Shown here piece by piece: positions 1-9,461 of a stretch of 64,000 nucleotides of DNA. Made by a program: the position numbers and the translations under genes. The stretch is taken from contig NZ_CP107917.1 in the NCBI RefSeq assembly GCF_036014175.1, forward strand, positions 6,634,001 to 6,698,000. Reading direction: 5' to 3'. The notes beneath the pieces were generated by a model, which was not told where the DNA came from, did no database searches, and saw only the letters and a list, made by a program, of their open reading frames with translations. The stretch is from Streptomyces sp. NBC_00443. Lineage in GTDB: Bacteria > Actinomycetota > Actinomycetes > Streptomycetales > Streptomycetaceae. Within the stretch, counting starts at the first letter, position 1, and every line of letters starts with the position of its first letter.

Positions 1-1
1 T

Positions 2-172
2 GCTCTGCCGCCCTTGGAGCGCGAGGTGCTGATCCTTTTCCACCTGGAGGACCTGCCACTGGCTTCCTGCGCGGAGGTGCTCGGCGTACCGGCCAGCACG
101 GTCAAGAGCAGGCTGTATCGCGCTCGGCGCATGCTGCGCAACCACCTTGCCGAGAAGGGATACGAGGCATGA
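2..172 (+). CDS. ECF RNA polymerase sigma factor, C-terminal fragment
   Basis: Only the last 56 codons are inside the window; the gene starts upstream. The readable part is a sigma-70 region 4 helix-turn-helix: LPPLEREVLILFHLEDLP is the first helix pair, followed by AEVLGVPASTVKSRLYRAR, the -35-element recognition helix typical of ECF sigma factors. Its stop codon overlaps the start of the next gene in an ATGA, so the two are translationally coupled. A membrane protein coupled to an ECF sigma factor is often its anti-sigma partner. The partner and the regulon cannot be read from this fragment. Confidence 0.85.
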   Translation, partial: ALPPLEREVLILFHLEDLPLASCAEVLGVPASTVKSRLYRARRMLRNHLAEKGYEA

Positions 173-585
173 GCGAGCAGAACCGTGCAGCGCAGCGGGC
201 CGTGCCCGAGCAACTGGAGCGCGCGCTGGCCACGGAGGTGTCACTGCGGTCCCGGCTGCGCCACGTGGCAGTGGGCCTGGCCGGGGGATGCGGCGCGGCC
301 ATGATCGCGGTGCTGTGGGCCACCGAGCCGGATGCTCTGCCGACGCGTACCCAGGCCGCCTTCGCCGGACTGATCGCCATCGGCCTGGCCTGGGCAGTCC
401 TTGGCGGCTGGGTGCTGAGCAGGCGTCGGCCGCTGTTCGCCCGGGACGGGGTGCTGTCCGCCCGGATCGCACTGGCGGCGACCGTGGTGACCGCCCTGGC
501 CGGGGTGGCGCTGGCTGGAGTCCGCGGCAGCACCGCCGGCCTCCATCTGCGAGGAGCAGTGATCTGGATGTGCAGCCTCCAGTGA
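169..585 (+). CDS. Small membrane protein coupled to the ECF sigma gene (possible anti-sigma partner)
   Basis: A 138-residue protein. The N-terminal part of about 40 residues is polar and probably cytoplasmic. Three hydrophobic segments follow, at about residues 33-50, 64-84 and 102-118. No zinc-type anti-sigma HxxxCxxC motif is visible, so assignment as anti-sigma factor rests on the ATGA overlap with the sigma gene and on topology. The last 15 residues (GLHLRGAVIWMCSLQ) do not continue the regular membrane pattern, and the sequence after the stop changes character. The end may have been replaced when the defence island to the right was inserted. This is inference; no repeat marking the junction was found. 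Confidence 0.6.
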   Translation: MSEQNRAAQRAVPEQLERALATEVSLRSRLRHVAVGLAGGCGAAMIAVLWATEPDALPTRTQAAFAGLIAIGLAWAVLGGWVLSRRRPLFARDGVLSARIALAATVVTALAGVALAGVRGSTAGLHLRGAVIWMCSLQ

Positions 586-757
586 TCACGACTTCAGGCA
601 GGCCCTAGTTGGGTCCCGCTGCCGTGCAATCCTCCTTGTGGCAAGGGCCATTGGTCCTGCGTTGCGGCGTGTCTGCGTGGTAGAAAACTGATGCTGTTCC
701 CACGCTCTGACCGCTTCCGCCGGCCAGTTGCCCTCGGACGTTAGGAGCCCCTCGGCT

Positions 758-3034
758 GTGCCACCCACTTTGTACCGCGACACTGGTTACACGCTCCGGC
801 ACCTGATCGAGAACATCGAAGGCGGCCGTATCGGACTCCCCGACATCCAACGCCCGTTCGTCTGGTCCGCGGCGAAGACCCGCGATCTCTTCGACTCGAT
901 GTATCGGGGCTACCCGATCGGCACCTTGATGTTCTGGGAGACCGGCGCTGAGGTGGGGACGCGGCAGATCGGAACGCAAGTCGGCGATCGAGCGCCCCAG
1001 CTGTTGGTCGTTGACGGGCAGCAGCGGCTCACCGCCCTGTTCGCTGTCCTCACCGGGCGCAAGATCGTCACTAAGTCTTTCGACGAGATCAACGTTCGCA
1101 TCGCGTTCCGCCCGGAGGACCAGACTTTCGAGGTCACGGACGCGGCGATCGAGCGTGACGCCCACTTCATTCCGGACATCACCGCGCTCTGGGCCCACGG
1201 CGGTTACAAGCCCACCGTCCGGCAGTTCTTTCAACGGCTCGAACAGGCCAGCGGTCAGCCTTTGTCGGACGCTGCCAAGGATGAGCTCGAAGAACGCATC
1301 GACGGGGTCCGGGACCTGCACGAGTTCCGCTTTCAGGTTGTGGAGCTTGGCGCTTCGGCAAACGAGGAGCAGGTCGCCGACATCTTCGTGCGCATCAACT
1401 CCGAAGGCGTGAAGCTCAACCAGTCGGACTTCATCCTCACCCTGATGTCAGTGCATTGGGAGAAGGGGCGCCGCCAGCTTGAAGACTTCAGCCGCGGCGC
1501 GGTGATCGCAGGACTCCCCGGTCCGAGCCCTCGGAACGCCTTTCTGGATCCCAGCCCGGACCAGCTGCTGCGCGTAGCCGTCGCTGTCGCCTTCCGGCGC
1601 GCCCGGCTGCAGCACGTCTATAGCGTCCTGCGAGGAAAGGACCTCGAAACCGGCAAGGTCACCGCCGCTCGACGGCAGGAGCAGTTCGACCGGCTCGCCC
1701 AAGCACACACGAAGGTCCTGGACCTGACCAGCTGGCATGAGTTCTTCCAGTGCGTCACGGCGGCCGGCTTCCGCAGCCGCAAGATGATCACCTCCGACAA
1801 CGCCCTGCTGTACAGCTACACGATCTGGCTGATCGGACGCCACGACTTCGGGCTGACGGCCGATGAACTCCGCCCCGTGATCGAACGGTGGTTCTTCATG
1901 GCGCACACCACCGGCAGGTACTCCAACTCGCCGGAGTCACAGATGGAGTTCGATCTGGGACGCATCGGCAGTCTGCCGCCAGGTGACGGCCGAGCCTTCA
2001 CCGCGGAACTCGACCGGATCATTGCAGCGAACTTCACCGGCGACTACTGGGATATCTCCCTGCCGAACCGGTTGGACACCTCCTCGTCGCGTTCACCGGT
2101 GCTGTTCGCCTACCAGGCGGCGCTCAACATCCTCGACGCCGAAATGCTCCTCGGCGACCAACGAATCCGTGATCTGCTGGACCCCTCAGCCAAACCCGCC
2201 AGGGCTGTCGACCGGGACAACCTGTTCCACCGCAAGGCGCTCGCCAGACTGGGTATCACCGACCGGCGCCAAGTCAATGCCATCGCCAACATGGCCTACG
2301 TGACGTGGCCGGCAGATGAACCGTCCAACACCGACGCACCACATGACTACTGGCCGAGAATCACGGAAGCGATGGACCCGGAGGTGCTCGAGCGGCAGGT
2401 ACGGTGGCACGCGCTCCCGGTCGGCTGGGAACAGCTCGACTATTTCACCTTCCTGGAACGGCGGCGCCAGCTGATCGCCAAGGTCGTGCGGGAAGCGTTC
2501 GAAACCCTTACGGGGGAACGCCCCGCCTACGTCCCGACCACCCCGGCAGACATGATCGCCGCCGGCGAGTCCCAGGGCACCGAGTTCAAGGCCAGTGCCC
2601 GCTGGAACGTGCACACCCGGCAGGCCGACAAGTCCCTACGGCACAACATCGTCAAGGCCGTCTGCGGCTTCCTGAACGGCGAGGGCGGAAACCTGTTTAT
2701 CGGCGTCGCCGACGACGGGACTGTCCTCGGCATCGAGAACGACCTCACCACTCTGGAGTCGCAGGCCGACGTCGACGGGTACGAGCTCTTCGTACGCCAA
2801 CTCCTCGACAGCAGCCTGTCGACCCCGACAGCGACCACCGTCCGCGTACGCTTCCCCGAAATTTCCGGCAACGTCGTCTGTCAGATCGGCGTTGCCGCGG
2901 CCGGTAGGCCGGTGTTCGCCAAGCCCGCCAAGGGCGGCAACGGCGCCACCGACTTCTGGGTCCGGGTCGGCAACGCCACCAAGCAGCTCCACGGCGATGA
3001 CCTCCTGCGCTACCAGGAGGAACACTGGGGATGA
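758..3034 (+). CDS. DUF262 (GmrS-like) / Schlafen AlbA_2 fusion protein, putative defence factor
   Basis: The N-terminal half is a DUF262 domain: PDIQRPFVW near residue 26, the signature DGQQRLTAL near residue 87, and FVRINSEGVKL further on. DUF262 is the nucleotide-binding, ParB-like part of GmrSD-type modification-dependent restriction enzymes. No C-terminal DUF1524 HNH nuclease is visible. Instead the last 170 residues are a Schlafen AlbA_2-type domain (ESQGTEFKAS, then GGNLFIGVADDG). I chose GTG at 758 because AGGAG lies 10 nt upstream; a TTG at 728 would add ten residues. The gene sits directly upstream of the Pgl/BREX genes and probably contributes to phage defence, possibly by recognising modified or foreign DNA. 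Substrate and activity are inferred. Confidence 0.75.
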   Translation: MPPTLYRDTGYTLRHLIENIEGGRIGLPDIQRPFVWSAAKTRDLFDSMYRGYPIGTLMFWETGAEVGTRQIGTQVGDRAPQLLVVDGQQRLTALFAVLTGRKIVTKSFDEINVRIAFRPEDQTFEVTDAAIERDAHFIPDITALWAHGGYKPTVRQFFQRLEQASGQPLSDAAKDELEERIDGVRDLHEFRFQVVELGASANEEQVADIFVRINSEGVKLNQSDFILTLMSVHWEKGRRQLEDFSRGAVIAGLPGPSPRNAFLDPSPDQLLRVAVAVAFRRARLQHVYSVLRGKDLETGKVTAARRQEQFDRLAQAHTKVLDLTSWHEFFQCVTAAGFRSRKMITSDNALLYSYTIWLIGRHDFGLTADELRPVIERWFFMAHTTGRYSNSPESQMEFDLGRIGSLPPGDGRAFTAELDRIIAANFTGDYWDISLPNRLDTSSSRSPVLFAYQAALNILDAEMLLGDQRIRDLLDPSAKPARAVDRDNLFHRKALARLGITDRRQVNAIANMAYVTWPADEPSNTDAPHDYWPRITEAMDPEVLERQVRWHALPVGWEQLDYFTFLERRRQLIAKVVREAFETLTGERPAYVPTTPADMIAAGESQGTEFKASARWNVHTRQADKSLRHNIVKAVCGFLNGEGGNLFIGVADDGTVLGIENDLTTLESQADVDGYELFVRQLLDSSLSTPTATTVRVRFPEISGNVVCQIGVAAAGRPVFAKPAKGGNGATDFWVRVGNATKQLHGDDLLRYQEEHWG

Positions 3035-3098
3035 GCGTCCTTATGGCCAGCCCTCCGACCAGAGGGGAATGTGAACTGTTCCGGGTTTGATCGAGACT

Positions 3099-3320
3099 CT
3101 AGGCGGTGACTGTGACCTGGTGCTTCGTGGTTTCGCGGTAGTAGTTGGTCTCGTGTTCGGCCGGTGGGATGTGCCCTGTCTCACCGTGCAGTCGGCGGTG
3201 GCAGTACCAGTCGACCCACTCGGCGGTGGCCGGCTCGACCTCGGACGGCGTCTTCCAGGGCCGACGAGGCTTGATCAGCTCGGTCTTGAACTCTTCGCCG
3301 GTCGCCGCCTGCCCGCCCAC
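3099..3320 (-). pseudogene. IS3-family transposase remnant (C-terminal end only)
   Basis: About 62 codons match the end of IS3-family DDE transposases: FKTELIKPRRPW, EWVDWYCHRRLHG and a final PPAEHETNYY. The first two catalytic aspartates and the rest of the integrase core are missing, so this is a truncated scrap. No matching terminal inverted repeats are visible around it. It lies between the DUF262 gene and pglW and is evidence of past transposition at this point of the island. Confidence 0.8.
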
Positions 3321-3422
3321 CTTGGGAGCACGGCGAACGGATGCTGCCTGTCAGTCGGGCGCGGTAAGGTCAACCAGGGATTTTGGCCCGAAAGGGCGTG
3401 AGGAGACAGCGGAGGTCGGACG

Positions 3423-6400
3423 GTGACGGCAGGAGGCTCGCGGCCGGTGCCCAAGCCGGGACCGCCGCGTCCGGCGCAGCAGTGGTTCCAGGATCGCCCC
3501 TCCCCGTACCCCTGGGAGCAGGACGCTCTCGACCATGTGCGTCGCCTGATGCCGGCCGCCGAGCCGTATCGCGCCTGGGCCACTTTCTCCTTCACCGCGC
3601 AGTCGGGCCGTATCAACGAGTGCGACCTGCTGATCGCGGTACCCGCCGGCCTTTACCTGGTCGAGATCAAGAGCCATCCAGGACGCCTGGAGAACAACGG
3701 ATCCACCTGGAACTTCCGAGGCTCCGACCGCACCCGGACGATCAACAACCCGCTGCACTTCAACGATGCCAAGTCGAAGGACCTCAAGAGCAGACTCCTG
3801 TGGGCGGCCCGCAGGTTGGGCATCCCCGAACGCTCCGTGCCGCGTGTGGAACCGGCGATCTTCCTCTCGGCTCCGGACCTCGAGAGCCATCTCGACGACG
3901 TCCAGAAGGTCAAGGTCTACGGTCGCGACGACCGCCCCACCGGCCTGAAGCGCATCTGGCAGGACTTCCTCGGCCTGCCGCCCGACCGCCCCGACCGCCG
4001 CATCACGCCCGACTTCTCCCGGAATACGCTGCCGCGTCTGCTGAAGGCCATCGGTGTCCAGCAGTCCACGGCCCATCTCAGGTTCGGCGACGCCTGGAAG
4101 CTGCAGCCGCACCCCCTGGACCGCGGGCAGTCCTGGGAGGACCGCCTGGCCACGCGCGACGACGGCCTCGTCCAGGAGGAGGGCCGCGTCCGTATCTACC
4201 TGGTCGGCCATATGGCCACCGAGGCCGCGAAGAAGTCGACCGATCGCGCGGCCCGCCGCGAGTACCAGGTCCTGCAGGGCATCACGCACCGCGGCATCGT
4301 CGAGGCCGTCGAGATCCGCGAGCACCATGGCGGACCCGCGATCCTCTTCCGCCACCGGCACACGGACCTGCGCCTCGACCAGTACCTGGCCATCTACGGG
4401 GGCAAGCTCACCCCCGAGATCCGCCTCGATCTCGTACGACAGCTCGCCGAAGCGGTCCGCTACGCGCACAACCGCGCCCTCTACCACCGGGCCCTGGCGG
4501 CCAGTTCCGTCTACGTCTCCTTCCGGTCCGACGGGACGCGCCCCGAGCTGCGCATCACCGACTGGCAGACCGCGGCCCGCGACTTCGACAGCAACGCCAC
4601 CTTCTTCCGCTCCATCGGCGGCTCGGCACTCGACGCCGCTCTGATCGAGGACGCGGCCCGCCTCTATCTCGCCCCCGAGACCGACCAGCCGTACGCCGAA
4701 CCGGCAGACCTGGACATGTTCGGCCTCGGCGCTGTCGCGTACCTGATCCTCACCGGTCAGCCTCCCGCCACTCAGCGCAGCGCGCTGAGCGAGCGCCTGC
4801 GCACCGATTCGGGGCTGCATCTGTACGCCGTCGCCGACGGTTTCTCGGACGCCCTCGACGACCTCGTCTTCAAGGCCACCCGCTCCGACGTGACCGAACG
4901 CCTCGGCTCCGCCGAGGAGTTCCTCGACCTCCTGGACAAGGCGGAGCGCGCCAGCGTGCTGCCCGAGGCACCCGCCGCCGTCGGCGTCGACCCGCTGGAG
5001 GCGCTGCCCGGCCAGTCGCTCGACGCGGAATGGTCCGTACGCCGCGTTCTCGGCACCGGCGCCACGGCCCGCGCCCTTCTCGTGGAGCGCGTGGTCGAGG
5101 ACGAGGACGGCCGCACACAGATCGACGAGCGCGTCTTCAAGGTCGCTCTGGACGAGCAGAAGGCCGAACGGCTGCGTGCCGAGGCGGGCGTCCTCAAGGA
5201 GGTCGGGGGCGGCGCGGTCGTACAACTGCGGGGGGAAGGGCTGCGCGAGATCGGCGGACGCACCGTCCTGCAGCTCGAGTACGCCGGTGAGCAGTCCCTG
5301 GGTGCCCGGCTGCGAGGCAAGGGCAAGTTGACGTACCACGAGCTGGAGCGCTTCGGCGACGATCTGTTCAGGGCGCTCGACCAGCTGGCCGCCAACGGCG
5401 TCCTGCACCGCGACCTGAAGCCCGACAACTTCGGCATCCACCACAGCAAGGACCGGATCTGGCGCCTGAAGCTGTTCGACTTCTCCCTCGCCGACGCCTC
5501 CGAGCGTGACATCAAGGCGGGCACGCGCGGCTACCTCGACCCCTTCCTCGGCTCCCTGCGGCGGCCGTACTACGACGACCACGCCGAGCGGTACGCGGCG
5601 GCCGTCACCCTGCACGAGATGGCCGGCGGTGAGCGCCCCATGTGGGGCGACGGACAGGTGGACCCGCTCACCAACGAGTCCGCCGAACTGTACGTCGCGT
5701 CAGAGCTGTTCGAACCGGCTCTCAACGACGGCCTCACGTCCTTCTTCAGGCGAGCGCTGCACCGCGACACCGAGCACCGCTTCGACACGCTGCGGCAGAT
5801 GCACGACGAGTGGCGCGAGGTGTTCCGGGCTGCCGACGCGACCAAGCCGGCCACCACCCCGGCCACGGTCGGTACCCAGGCCGAGGACGCGGAGGAGGCC
5901 CGTGACGCCGCCGCCGAGGCCGCGGACGCCGAGACCCTGCTGGACGCCGCAGGCCTGTCGCCCCGGGCCGTGTCCGTCGCGCACGGGCTGGGCGCCACCA
6001 AGGTGGGAGAGCTGCTCAACGTCCAGCCGTACGCGATCTCGAAGGCGCGGGGCGCGGGTGCGCTCGTACGCAAGGAACTCAACCGGCGCCGCAAGCAGTG
6101 GGCGATCGCCCTGCGGCAGCCCACCGGGGCCGACGTCCGACCCGCGGTACCGGCCACACGCACGGACGGTGACCCCGAGCCGGACGGATCGCTGATCCTC
6201 TCGATAGACGACATGGCCGCCAGGCTCACCCCCGAACCCGGTCGCAAGGGTTCTCACCGTGCGCCGGTGGTCCGGCTCACGCTGGGTCTGCCGCCCGAGG
6301 AGGGCGGACTGTCGCCGTTGGGTCCTTGGCCGGTCCAGGCCCGCATCGCAGACCATCTCAAGATCAAGCAGCCGCCGGTCTCGCGTCACCACCGCATCGA

Positions 6401-7832
6401 GATCAAGCAGTGGGCCGAGGCGGACTGGCTGAGGCGGGTGCGCGAAGAGCTGGTCGAGATCGTCACGGCGGCCGGGCGGGTCATGACCGCGCAGGAGGCG
6501 GCCGCCGAGCTGCGCGTCCGGCACGGCGCGGGCGACGACACGCCAGAGCGTACGCTCGCGAGGGCGCTGGCCGTGGTACGGGCCGCCACCGAGGCCGAGC
6601 TGTGGGACGGCGAGGGCGTGGAACAGCACGAGCCGCGCCTGGCCGTGCACCGACGAGGCGACACCGTACTGATCGCCGCGGAGTCGCTGCCCGGGACCGA
6701 CGACCCGAGCCCCCGTGAACTGGCCGACTATGCGGCCGAGTTGGGGTCGGTGGCGGAGCGACTGGCACGTCAGGAGCCACTGCCGGGACGAGCCGCGGTG
6801 GTCCGGGACCTGCGCGCGGTACCCGCCCCGGAGGGCTTCGCCCCGCTCGCGGACACCCGGCTGGTCGACCTCGCAGCCGCCGTCGCCGTGGGGACCGAGG
6901 TCACTCCGCGCCTGGAGCTGTACCCCCGTGACCTCAGCCTGGACCGCGCCCTGCGCATCTCGCAGGCAGGGGCGGGAGTACGACGGGACCGTGGCGTCAC
7001 CGTCGCCGAGCTGCTGGCGCGGCTGCGTGCGCGCTTCCCCGTGCTCGATGCGCTCTCCACAGAGCGAGAGCCGACGTACGTCGAGCTGGAGGACCCGCTC
7101 AGGGAGGCGCGCTTCGAGCTCCGGTACGACACCAAGCTGGAGCGGTTCTTCCCGCCGGCCCTGGAGACGGTCGGCCAGTGGACGTCCACCGGGACGGGCA
7201 CCAGTTACGTGTCGCCCGGCCCCGGCATCCCGGCGGTCGCGGAGGTGGACGGGGATCCGCACGCCGCCACCCGTGCCAGGCTCGCTTCCCGCGTTCTGCG
7301 CGGCGGTTTCCTCGCGCTGACCGTGAAGGGCAGCCGGCTGCCGGGTGCCGCCGAGGCGGTGGCCGCGGCGTTCCCCGTCGAACCCGTCGACCTGGGGCGG
7401 GAGTTCCTCGCCGAGTTCCGCGCGCTGGCGGCGGAGAAGGGGCAGGACTGGGAGAAGGTCCTGCGCGCCGACGCGGGCTCCGCGCCGGGGCAGATCAAGC
7501 GAGGTCTGGCTTCGTTCGTCCGCGCGGTCTGGGTACGTCTGGAGGCGGCCCTGCTGGAGCGGGCCGTGGCACCTCGCACGGTCCTCTTCCTGCATGACAC
7601 GGGGCTGCTCGCCCGGTACTGGGACGAAGGCGGCCACGACCTCCTGGTCCGGCTGCAGACGGCGGCCCGCCGACCGGCCGACGACCCGCACGGGCTGTGG
7701 CTGCTGTGCCCCGTGGACACGCGGACGCAGGTCCCGCATCTGGACGGGCGGACGGTCGAGGTGATCGGCGGCGACGGGGAACGGGCGTACCTCGACGGCG
7801 ACTTCCTGATGGCAGTGACTGCGGCGGCCTGA
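3423..7832 (+). CDS. pglW: BREX type 2 / Pgl serine-threonine kinase PglW
   Basis: A 1,469-residue multidomain protein, the usual size of PglW. A NERD domain comes first (residues about 20-130, NECDLLIAVPAGLYLVEIKS). A kinase-like region with a degenerate catalytic loop (YHRALAASSVY, about 354) follows and is probably a pseudokinase. Then comes an intact kinase domain with a glycine-rich loop (VLGTGATA, about 542), the HRDLKPDNFG loop (about 662) and DFSLAD in place of DFG. The C-terminal half is alpha-helical and of unknown function. PglW is the protein kinase of the Streptomyces phage growth limitation system. The GTG start has GGAGG 8 nt upstream. pglX lies 3.7 kb downstream beyond an inverted three-gene insert, so pglW is cut off from the rest of the operon. 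Confidence 0.93.
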   Translation: MTAGGSRPVPKPGPPRPAQQWFQDRPSPYPWEQDALDHVRRLMPAAEPYRAWATFSFTAQSGRINECDLLIAVPAGLYLVEIKSHPGRLENNGSTWNFRGSDRTRTINNPLHFNDAKSKDLKSRLLWAARRLGIPERSVPRVEPAIFLSAPDLESHLDDVQKVKVYGRDDRPTGLKRIWQDFLGLPPDRPDRRITPDFSRNTLPRLLKAIGVQQSTAHLRFGDAWKLQPHPLDRGQSWEDRLATRDDGLVQEEGRVRIYLVGHMATEAAKKSTDRAARREYQVLQGITHRGIVEAVEIREHHGGPAILFRHRHTDLRLDQYLAIYGGKLTPEIRLDLVRQLAEAVRYAHNRALYHRALAASSVYVSFRSDGTRPELRITDWQTAARDFDSNATFFRSIGGSALDAALIEDAARLYLAPETDQPYAEPADLDMFGLGAVAYLILTGQPPATQRSALSERLRTDSGLHLYAVADGFSDALDDLVFKATRSDVTERLGSAEEFLDLLDKAERASVLPEAPAAVGVDPLEALPGQSLDAEWSVRRVLGTGATARALLVERVVEDEDGRTQIDERVFKVALDEQKAERLRAEAGVLKEVGGGAVVQLRGEGLREIGGRTVLQLEYAGEQSLGARLRGKGKLTYHELERFGDDLFRALDQLAANGVLHRDLKPDNFGIHHSKDRIWRLKLFDFSLADASERDIKAGTRGYLDPFLGSLRRPYYDDHAERYAAAVTLHEMAGGERPMWGDGQVDPLTNESAELYVASELFEPALNDGLTSFFRRALHRDTEHRFDTLRQMHDEWREVFRAADATKPATTPATVGTQAEDAEEARDAAAEAADAETLLDAAGLSPRAVSVAHGLGATKVGELLNVQPYAISKARGAGALVRKELNRRRKQWAIALRQPTGADVRPAVPATRTDGDPEPDGSLILSIDDMAARLTPEPGRKGSHRAPVVRLTLGLPPEEGGLSPLGPWPVQARIADHLKIKQPPVSRHHRIEIKQWAEADWLRRVREELVEIVTAAGRVMTAQEAAAELRVRHGAGDDTPERTLARALAVVRAATEAELWDGEGVEQHEPRLAVHRRGDTVLIAAESLPGTDDPSPRELADYAAELGSVAERLARQEPLPGRAAVVRDLRAVPAPEGFAPLADTRLVDLAAAVAVGTEVTPRLELYPRDLSLDRALRISQAGAGVRRDRGVTVAELLARLRARFPVLDALSTEREPTYVELEDPLREARFELRYDTKLERFFPPALETVGQWTSTGTGTSYVSPGPGIPAVAEVDGDPHAATRARLASRVLRGGFLALTVKGSRLPGAAEAVAAAFPVEPVDLGREFLAEFRALAAEKGQDWEKVLRADAGSAPGQIKRGLASFVRAVWVRLEAALLERAVAPRTVLFLHDTGLLARYWDEGGHDLLVRLQTAARRPADDPHGLWLLCPVDTRTQVPHLDGRTVEVIGGDGERAYLDGDFLMAVTAAA

Positions 7833-7902
7833 GCGCTCCGCCGGAAGTGCCGGGTGGAAGTGCCGCGATGTGCCGTCGGTCGTCTGTGGCGCCGTCGTGG
7901 CT

Positions 7903-7934
7903 GGTCGCGCAGTTCCCCGCGCTCCCTCGGGGCG
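7903..7934. repeat. Streptomyces intergenic repeat with hairpin, copy 1
   Basis: This stretch begins GGTCGCGCAGTTCCCCGCG and continues into CTCCCTCGGGGCG. Its first 22 bases are identical to those at 51279. The 3' half forms an imperfect hairpin (CGCTCC with GGGGCG). It lies between the convergent ends of pglW and the P-loop ATPase gene and may act as a terminator for both. Confidence 0.65.
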
Positions 7935-7984
7935 TTCGGCGCCCTCCGCCGCCTTCAAGGCCGCGCACCGGGATCTGCCTGTGG

Positions 7985-9461
7985 TCAGTGTGCGCGCCGG
8001 GAGACGCCCCTTGCGGCCGATGCCGAAAGCCAGGCGGTAGACATCGGGGATGTCGACCGCGTAGTCGCGCAGGTCGGTGGCGCCCGCCGCGCGCCGTGTC
8101 ATCACGCCGAGCCTCTCCAACTCGTCGATCAGCTCACGGTGGTTGTCGACATCCTCCGGGCCGCTGCCCTGCGAGCCGTTCGCCAGGACCTCGCGCAGCC
8201 TCGCGGAGAGGGAGGAGTCCCGCCAGTAGGCGAGGACCACGGACGGCTGCATCGGTACCTGGCCGCCCCGCAGTTGCTCGACGGCGACCGCCGCCCAACG
8301 GATGTCCTCCGTGATCTCGTCCACGCGGATCTGGGAGGCGGTACTCACGGACGCGCGGATGGCGTCGTAGTGAAGGGCGTATTCGTGTGCGGGGTATCGA
8401 TCCCGGCTGATGGTCGCCGCTGTGGAGACGGCCTGGAGGAGCGTGCGTGGACTCACCTGGCCCTTGCCGTCCTGCAGGTGGTTGGGAAGCCAGGTGTACG
8501 TGTGGCCACGGCGGTGGCTCGGGCCCATGTACGGGCCGGCCATGGTGACGAACAGATCGTGCTGGCGTTTCGGGGTGGCGATGACGTCGACGGGGGCGAT
8601 GCACCTGCCTTCGCCCTCACTGCGCCAACTGCCCGTCCACGCACGGAACTTCTCCGCCTCGGGGCTCGGGTGGTTGCCGAGCTGGTGGTAGAGGAGGCCG
8701 TAGAGGTTCTCCGTGGTCCAGGTCAGGTCGGTGGCGTTGGCGCCGAGTTTGGAGGCGTCGGGGAAGTGCTTGGGGGCGCTCTCGTACATGTCCGGGCGGA
8801 CGAAGATCTTCGCCCGGATCGCGCTGGTGCTCATGCGGAGGTCCAGTGCCACTTCGAAGAGGCCGGACACCAGCTGGTCGACGACCGGCCGCTCGTTGTG
8901 GAGATGCTCCAGGGCGTCGAAGATGAGCAGGTGGGTGCGGCCGCTCTTGCGGGCCTCCTGGTCGATCGTCCACAGTGCCCGCTCGTAGGACTCCATGTGG
9001 TCGGCGACCCAGCGGACCCGCTTGTCCCAGCCTTCGATGCGCAGGATCTCCGGGGCCCGGAGGCCGGTGAGGACGACCGCGGACCAGAGGTGCTGGGGTG
9101 TGACTCGGGGATCCTCCATGAGCTTGCTGATGCTGTGCTTGCTGGGGTGGTGCAGGTTCGGCTCGCCACCCCTCGCATGGCCCGTGGCGACCGTCATCCG
9201 TTCCAGCCGGGGCATCATGTACGAGGCCGCCGCGATCTCGCGCATCCTGCCGTCGCTGAGGACCTTGGTCCACACGGTCTTGCCGGAACCGCGTGCGCCG
9301 CGCACCACTGTCACGTCGGGGTCCAGCGCACGCCGGTGGCTCGACGGCGTGAACAGCCGCGTGACGTCGGGGCTCACGGTGTCGGCGTCGAAGGCGCTGC
9401 CGGGGGCGGTGGCGAGCAGCGTCCGGTACTCGTCGGTGGACAGCGGGTCCCGGTCCGTCAT
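7985..9461 (-). CDS. P-loop ATPase of the three-gene cassette inside the pgl locus (3' end uncertain)
   Basis: Translation starts at ATG 9461, overlapping the stop of the KGGVGR ATPase gene in an ATGA. A Walker A motif (VRGARGSGKT) lies near residue 54 and a hydrophobic strand ending in aspartate (HLLIFDALEHL) looks like Walker B. About 480 residues read as coherent protein up to YRLAFGIGRKG near 8020. The frame then has no stop codon and runs into the 3' end of pglW on the other strand. A shift of frame near 8000 would end the protein at a TGA at 7985, which is the end given here. Either the gene carries a small indel or its stop has been lost. The family is not named; it probably works with the KGGVGR protein. 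Confidence 0.6.

Noticed and set aside
3351..5615. Long minus-strand open frame opposite pglW
   Set aside because: It is the mirror frame of a GC-rich gene; the protein is a run of Gly, Val, Arg and Leu without domains, while the plus strand has full kinase motifs.
5700..7984. Continuation of the minus-strand P-loop ATPase frame into pglW
   Set aside because: Beyond about 7985 the sequence is low-complexity and antisense to conserved pglW; it is open only because of base composition.
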